This document shows, piece by piece, positions 61,601-64,000 of a stretch of DNA of 64,000 nucleotides. Position 1 is the stretch's first letter, and each line of letters starts with the position of its first letter. Origin of the DNA: Pogostemon cablin (Eukaryota; Streptophyta; Magnoliopsida; Lamiales; Lamiaceae). The notes below the pieces were generated by a model, which was not told where the DNA came from, ran no database searches, and was given only the letters and a program-made list of their open reading frames with translations. The position numbers and the translations under genes are program-made. The stretch is taken from NCBI GenBank assembly GCA_023678885.1, contig CM043000.1, forward strand, positions 22,738,729 through 22,802,728, read 5' to 3'.

Positions 61601-62014
61601 TCCAAGAATCCAAGGCAAAGGGTTAGAGTTGAATAATGAGATTAGGTGCTGCCACAAACTTCTTCTATCAGCATATCGATTATATGCATAAATGATTGAC
61701 ATGACAAATTCCCTGCGAGTAGTAAGACAACGAGCATTCATTGTGATGGATTGATCACTCAATACAAAATTCTCCATTTCAAGACGAATTGGATTCCAAG
61801 CTACTACAATCCTTCCTCCATTACAAAGATCAAAGTTGTGAATATGATTCCAACCCGGAAACAGTTTATTAACCACTTCATCAACAGACTGAGGAGAGAG
61901 TTTAGTTTCCACTAATCCTGCTATTGCCACATCATGCTCACGCACCAGTTTTTTAAGTGCATTGTGGGTTGGTGTGCGCCCCATCCCACGCACATTCCAA
62001 ATCATGAGACTCAT
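58688..62014 (-). CDS. LINE ORF2 protein: endonuclease, reverse transcriptase, zf-RVT (intact, 1108 aa)
   Basis: One uninterrupted frame. The APE-type endonuclease is at residues 1 to about 235 (MSLMIWNVRGMG, GLVETKLS, GGDFNCVRFEGER, CSKIDRVMT, THSDHCPSI). Reverse transcriptase is about 455-720, with NKSPGPDGYTSAFF, LIPKKKHEPTVQDFRPIS, AVKVDISKAYDSVSW, GLRQGDPISS and catalytic LIFADDLLVV. The zf-RVT is about 1005-1035 (CGFCFDQETTSHIFFHC). All hallmark residues I can check are present, unlike LINE A and the LINE at 19.4-25.2 kb. The ATG overlaps the ORF1 stop as ATGA (62014-62011), suggesting coupled translation. It would nick target DNA and copy LINE RNA. Activity is unlikely from this locus alone because ORF1 is damaged, but ORF2 could act in trans. 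Confidence 0.95.
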   Translation of the reverse strand: MSLMIWNVRGMGRTPTHNALKKLVREHDVAIAGLVETKLSPQSVDEVVNKLFPGWNHIHNFDLCNGGRIVVAWNPIRLEMENFVLSDQSITMNARCLTTRREFVMSIIYAYNRYADRRSLWQHLISLFNSNPLPWILGGDFNCVRFEGERNNPAQNTGTREMHETCSILGVEDTDSTGCFYTWSNGVYCSKIDRVMTCKLWRSMSWNLHTTFLPQGTHSDHCPSITSFQTLSPHFIRPFRFCNFWTNHNNFIALVSSYWQVQVEGTKQYILCKKLKALKTPLKELHKKNYSHISERVNRGKEHLHYLQTLFMSSLNNSNLQQEIAEEIKKQRHLEDCETNFLMQVLKHKHIKNQDRATKYFYSLIRSNGARNNIHSIHTVSGPTTSYQELIDNFISYYQSILGEDSSTSITVEQEVLDRGPKLSAVEASTLEAPVEETEIKDALWSINKNKSPGPDGYTSAFFQSAWNVVGSDVVSAVKEFFHKGKLLKQMNSTFVSLIPKKKHEPTVQDFRPISCCNTVYKIISKILAARLRLCLPTLINQSQFGFIKGRKMRDCVMLAEEIFRGYGRRTGNISPRMAVKVDISKAYDSVSWKYLFDLLMGLGFPSKFRNWIEQCVTTTSYSLLINGKPEGFFKGKRGLRQGDPISSLLFIICMEYFSRLMSRAVDLHEYRFHSRICKRVDVSHLIFADDLLVVGYGDVATARCIDRILKGFSEVSGLNANPQKSNLITSGVSTRARRRIAQILPYNTSTIPFKYLGIPICSKRIGVEDFTPLLNDINNMIHTWSSKLLSFTGRLELISSGIYGILSFWCGIVKIPAVVVRKVETVIRRFLWGTKVSPVSWNDILQPKNAGGLGLKDITTWNKALLASALWDVHREASSLWVKWIHCVYLSSSSWTMTSPGNNSTYLWRVLIAIRNTIENESEGSEGVIDIMEKCCDSGVFKASHMYDYLRSRYTADSSFIYKQIWHKWIVRKYSFRLWLVHRDRVATKDRVWCTGDDKRCGFCFDQETTSHIFFHCPYTTNIWDQVRRWIGWRRRRLTSVTDAFRKILQDMRTNKKARRLLFITFATMIYHIWMERNALQHGTRMLSPNHIADRITFQIASLYMNS

Positions 62015-62967
62015 AAGGAATATTCAGACGAGGTAAGGCCCTCCTCTGTAATTTTCCTGCTAGTCCCATGTACAGATTCTACCAGATAATCCTTTTGATT
62101 CTCATCCGTCAGTTCCTTACTATCCAAGGAAGATGTTCTTCTATGCCTGAAATTTTTGCTTGTGGAAGAAGACGATTCACCGCTGTAGACAGGAACCCAT
62201 GTCCTTTTAAGGATGCCATCAACTTGTTTACCTTGACTGTCCAGCGGTGACTCCACTGTTCGGTTATTAGCATTTCGATGGTGGGAGGAAGGATCTACGG
62301 GGGTGATAGAGGGCTCCTTCAGGGTAAGTGCTTCAAATTTATTAAATGTATTGGGCTTGGGTATGTTATCAGATAGAGGGGGCTGGGGAAAAGAGTTGGG
62401 AGGGTTGGATTGAATGGGCCTGTGATTTGCGGGGGAGGCTATATTAAGAAATGAAAAAATTTATTTGTTGGGGTGTTCAAGGATGGGAGGGGTGGAAGTG
62501 GGTCGGTTATTTAAAGTACTTGGGCCAGTGTGGATTGGCTTATGGGCTGGATTGTTATTGGGCTTATAATTATGGAGAGTATTGGGGTGAGAAAGCTTGG
62601 GCCCAATTACCTTTTTTCTGCTTCGTCTCCTCTTACCAGGTAGGAATGGCGCATCTTCTTCCTTTCCTTTTGCAGCTCGTTGTTCATTCTCAGCATGGCG
62701 ACATTCATGGCCGTGGTGTCCCAGGGCTTTACAATTAGAGCAAAATTTAGGGTAGAACTCATATTCTATCCGTTGCCGAAACCCTCCAACTCTGCTTTTC
62801 ACCCAAATATTATCTGGAAGAACCATGGAAGCATTAACATGAATCAACACGCGGGCATAGGAGACTCGTTCCTTATTCGTGGTGTAGTAATCCATCATGA
62901 CAGGTTCTCCAATTGCGGAAGCAATTATACTCAATCGATCAGCATCCCAGTACTTTAGAGGAAGCAT
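62011..62967 (-). pseudogene. ORF1 (gag-like) of LINE B, 5'-truncated with one stop
   Basis: The readable part starts PLKYWDADRLSIIASAIGEP (DUF4283-like C-terminal portion) and includes a CCHC zinc knuckle CSNCKALGHHGHEC near 62740, then a basic, Pro-rich tail. A TAA at 62461-62463 interrupts the frame, which continues in register to TGA at 62011-62013. The N-terminal half is missing at the telomere-type junction. Confidence 0.85.
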
Positions 62968-62968
62968 A

Positions 62969-63209
62969 CCCTAAACCCTAAAACCCTAAACCCTAAAACC
63001 CTAAACCCTAAATCCCTAAACCCTAAACCCTAAACCCTAAACCCTAAACCCTAAAACCCTAAACCCTAAACCCTAAACCCTAAACCCTAAACCCTAAACC
63101 CTAAACCCTAAACCCTAAACCCTAAAACCCTAAAACCCTAAAACCCTAAACCCTAAAACCCTAAGCCCTAAACCCTAAACCAAAAAACCCCAAAACCCTA
63201 AAAACCCCC
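62969..63209 (-). repeat. Interstitial telomere-type tract T3, (CCCTAAA)n on the plus strand
   Basis: About 30 units of CCCTAAA/CCCTAAAA, becoming degenerate at the right (AAAAACCCCAAAACCC). The orientation is opposite to T1 and T2. Confidence 0.95.
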
Positions 63210-64000
63210 TTTTTCTCTCTCTAAAGATTGTGCTCTGACTTCTCTCTAAACCTTCCCCTCCGATTATCCTCTTCACAAGGTTGATGGAGGTCAGTGAGCT
63301 GACTACTTGTGTGTAGACTCCATCAACTTGTGTGGCCGTCCGCTTGTCTGCTCGTTCGCTCTTTCATTTTTCATGAGGACAAGGAGATCTAGATCCTCTC
63401 CTCCATCCTCTTACATTATGAAAGGCAACAAGAGATGCAGCAAAAAGAAACACCCAGTGAAGATTCATGGAACACCTGCTTCGTCCATAGTTGTTCCTCA
63501 CTCATTGAAATGCTCAACCAACACCCATGTATCCATACTAGATTTCTCTCCAGATTCTGCTGCTGAGGAATACTTAAGTGACGATATATTTAAACCACAA
63601 AAAGGAATCTTGATGGAAAGAATGTTGGAAACGGATGATGAAGAAGAAAGTCAAAAGCAGCACCATCTTAAGGATTCCGACCAGCTGCTGATGTCGCCGA
63701 TTGAAATGGTGCTCCCACTGATATCACCTGTAAGTTGTCCGACACTTATTCAGTCTCCGGAGAGCGTAGAGAACTTTCGCCTGCCGGAAAATATGAAGGA
63801 ACTGGAAGCCCCGACTCTGGTGAACGTCGCTGACTTGGAAGCTGACAAGAAGGAGGTTGGCTGGAAAAATAATGTTAAGGCAGTGTCTGATACTTGCCTG
63901 GAATTGCTGGAAAAATCGGAAGAAGAAAGCTCCAAAAATTTGAAATTGTGTACTCTCTCTTCTTTGGAATGTGTGCGTGTAGGTGGCAATAATAGTCAAT
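63210..64000 (+). mobile_element. LINE C: 5' part of a related LINE, running off the window
   Basis: A CT-rich leader (63210-63372, including TCTCTCTAAAGATTGTGCTC) is followed by an open frame from the ATG at 63373 to the window end. Position, frame and basic start resemble the 5' UTR and ORF1 start of an L1-type plant LINE. It covers the ORF1 portion that LINE B lacks, but in the opposite orientation. Confidence 0.6.
63373..64000 (+). CDS. Open frame, probable LINE ORF1 N-terminus (partial)
   Basis: 209 codons without a stop, open at the right edge. It starts MRTRRSRSSPPSSYIMKG with a Lys/Arg-rich leader, then an acidic Ser/Glu-rich region (ETDDEEESQKQ) and repeated Leu/Glu-rich stretches. 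No fold is recognised in this part. Assignment to LINE ORF1 rests on its place next to the telomere-type tract and LINE B; a host gene is the alternative. Confidence 0.55.
   Translation, partial: MRTRRSRSSPPSSYIMKGNKRCSKKKHPVKIHGTPASSIVVPHSLKCSTNTHVSILDFSPDSAAEEYLSDDIFKPQKGILMERMLETDDEEESQKQHHLKDSDQLLMSPIEMVLPLISPVSCPTLIQSPESVENFRLPENMKELEAPTLVNVADLEADKKEVGWKNNVKAVSDTCLELLEKSEEESSKNLKLCTLSSLECVRVGGNNSQ

Larger units (their letters stand above)
58561..62968 (-). mobile_element. LINE B: L1-type LINE with intact ORF2 and telomere-type 3' tail
   Basis: ORF2 is complete; ORF1 is truncated 5' and has one internal stop. The 3' UTR ends AATTTCAC and runs into (CCCTAAA)n. The 5' break at 62968 meets tract T3, which has the opposite repeat orientation to T1 and T2. 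Confidence 0.92.

Noticed and set aside
62451..62738. Plus-strand 95-codon frame rich in Trp and Tyr
   Set aside because: Antisense shadow of the LINE B ORF1 tail and zinc knuckle.

Overview
The window is nuclear DNA of a flowering plant, very probably a eudicot and, from the R1-type NLR remnant and overall gene style, plausibly a Lamiales species (the order is inference). Evidence: spliced genes with short AT-rich introns, chloroplast-targeted proteins (LIL3, STR8, a TPR/2Fe-2S protein), plant TTTAGGG-type telomere repeats, plastid DNA scraps, and a dense population of small TA-flanked MITEs with CTCCCTCCGTCC-like ends.

Layout. 1-4.4 kb: a broken CC-NB-LRR gene on the minus strand. 4.4-8.4 kb: minus-strand rhodanese-like gene STR8 in eight exons, two nucleotides short in exon 2. 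8.5-11.5 kb: a degenerate transposon carrying a 1.8-kb solo LTR of the same Ty3 family that is found at 43-49 kb. 11.8-13.5 kb: complete ALIS (CDC50/LEM3) gene. 13.6-19.3 kb: MITEs, some nested, minisatellites and a mosaic of plastid DNA. 19.3-25.2 kb: a degenerate plus-strand LINE that starts at an antisense U6 snRNA fragment and ends in poly(A). 25.5-30 kb: TPR/2Fe-2S gene (plus) and NET3-like NAB gene (minus). 30-42 kb: repeat-rich, with a SINE bounded by a perfect 16-bp target duplication, many MITEs, one BolA gene, and three diverged tandem LTR-like units. 42-49 kb: DUF1985 pseudogene and a Ty3/gypsy element riddled with stops. 50.9-52.8 kb: complete LIL3 gene. 53.9 kb: first exon of an MPV17/PMP22-family gene with no partner exons in the window. 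54.6-64 kb: an array of related LINEs alternating with telomere-type repeats.

The most unusual part is 54.6-64 kb. Two minus-strand LINEs (A truncated and dead, B with an intact 1108-codon ORF2) both end 3' in (CCCTAAA)n rather than poly(A). They lie in tandem, separated by a telomeric tract. Then the telomeric repeat changes orientation, and the 5' part of a LINE (C) runs the other way off the window edge. This fits either a LINE lineage that inserts into or extends telomeric DNA, or a head-to-head relic of chromosome ends.

The ordinary genes are independent housekeeping loci rather than a pathway cluster. Chloroplast pigment metabolism (LIL3), iron-sulfur and organelle functions (BolA, TPR/2Fe-2S), lipid flippase trafficking (ALIS) and actin-membrane scaffolding (NET3-like) are all represented. 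Exon structures were assigned by hand from splice sites, reading phase and remembered family conservation. No database search was run.
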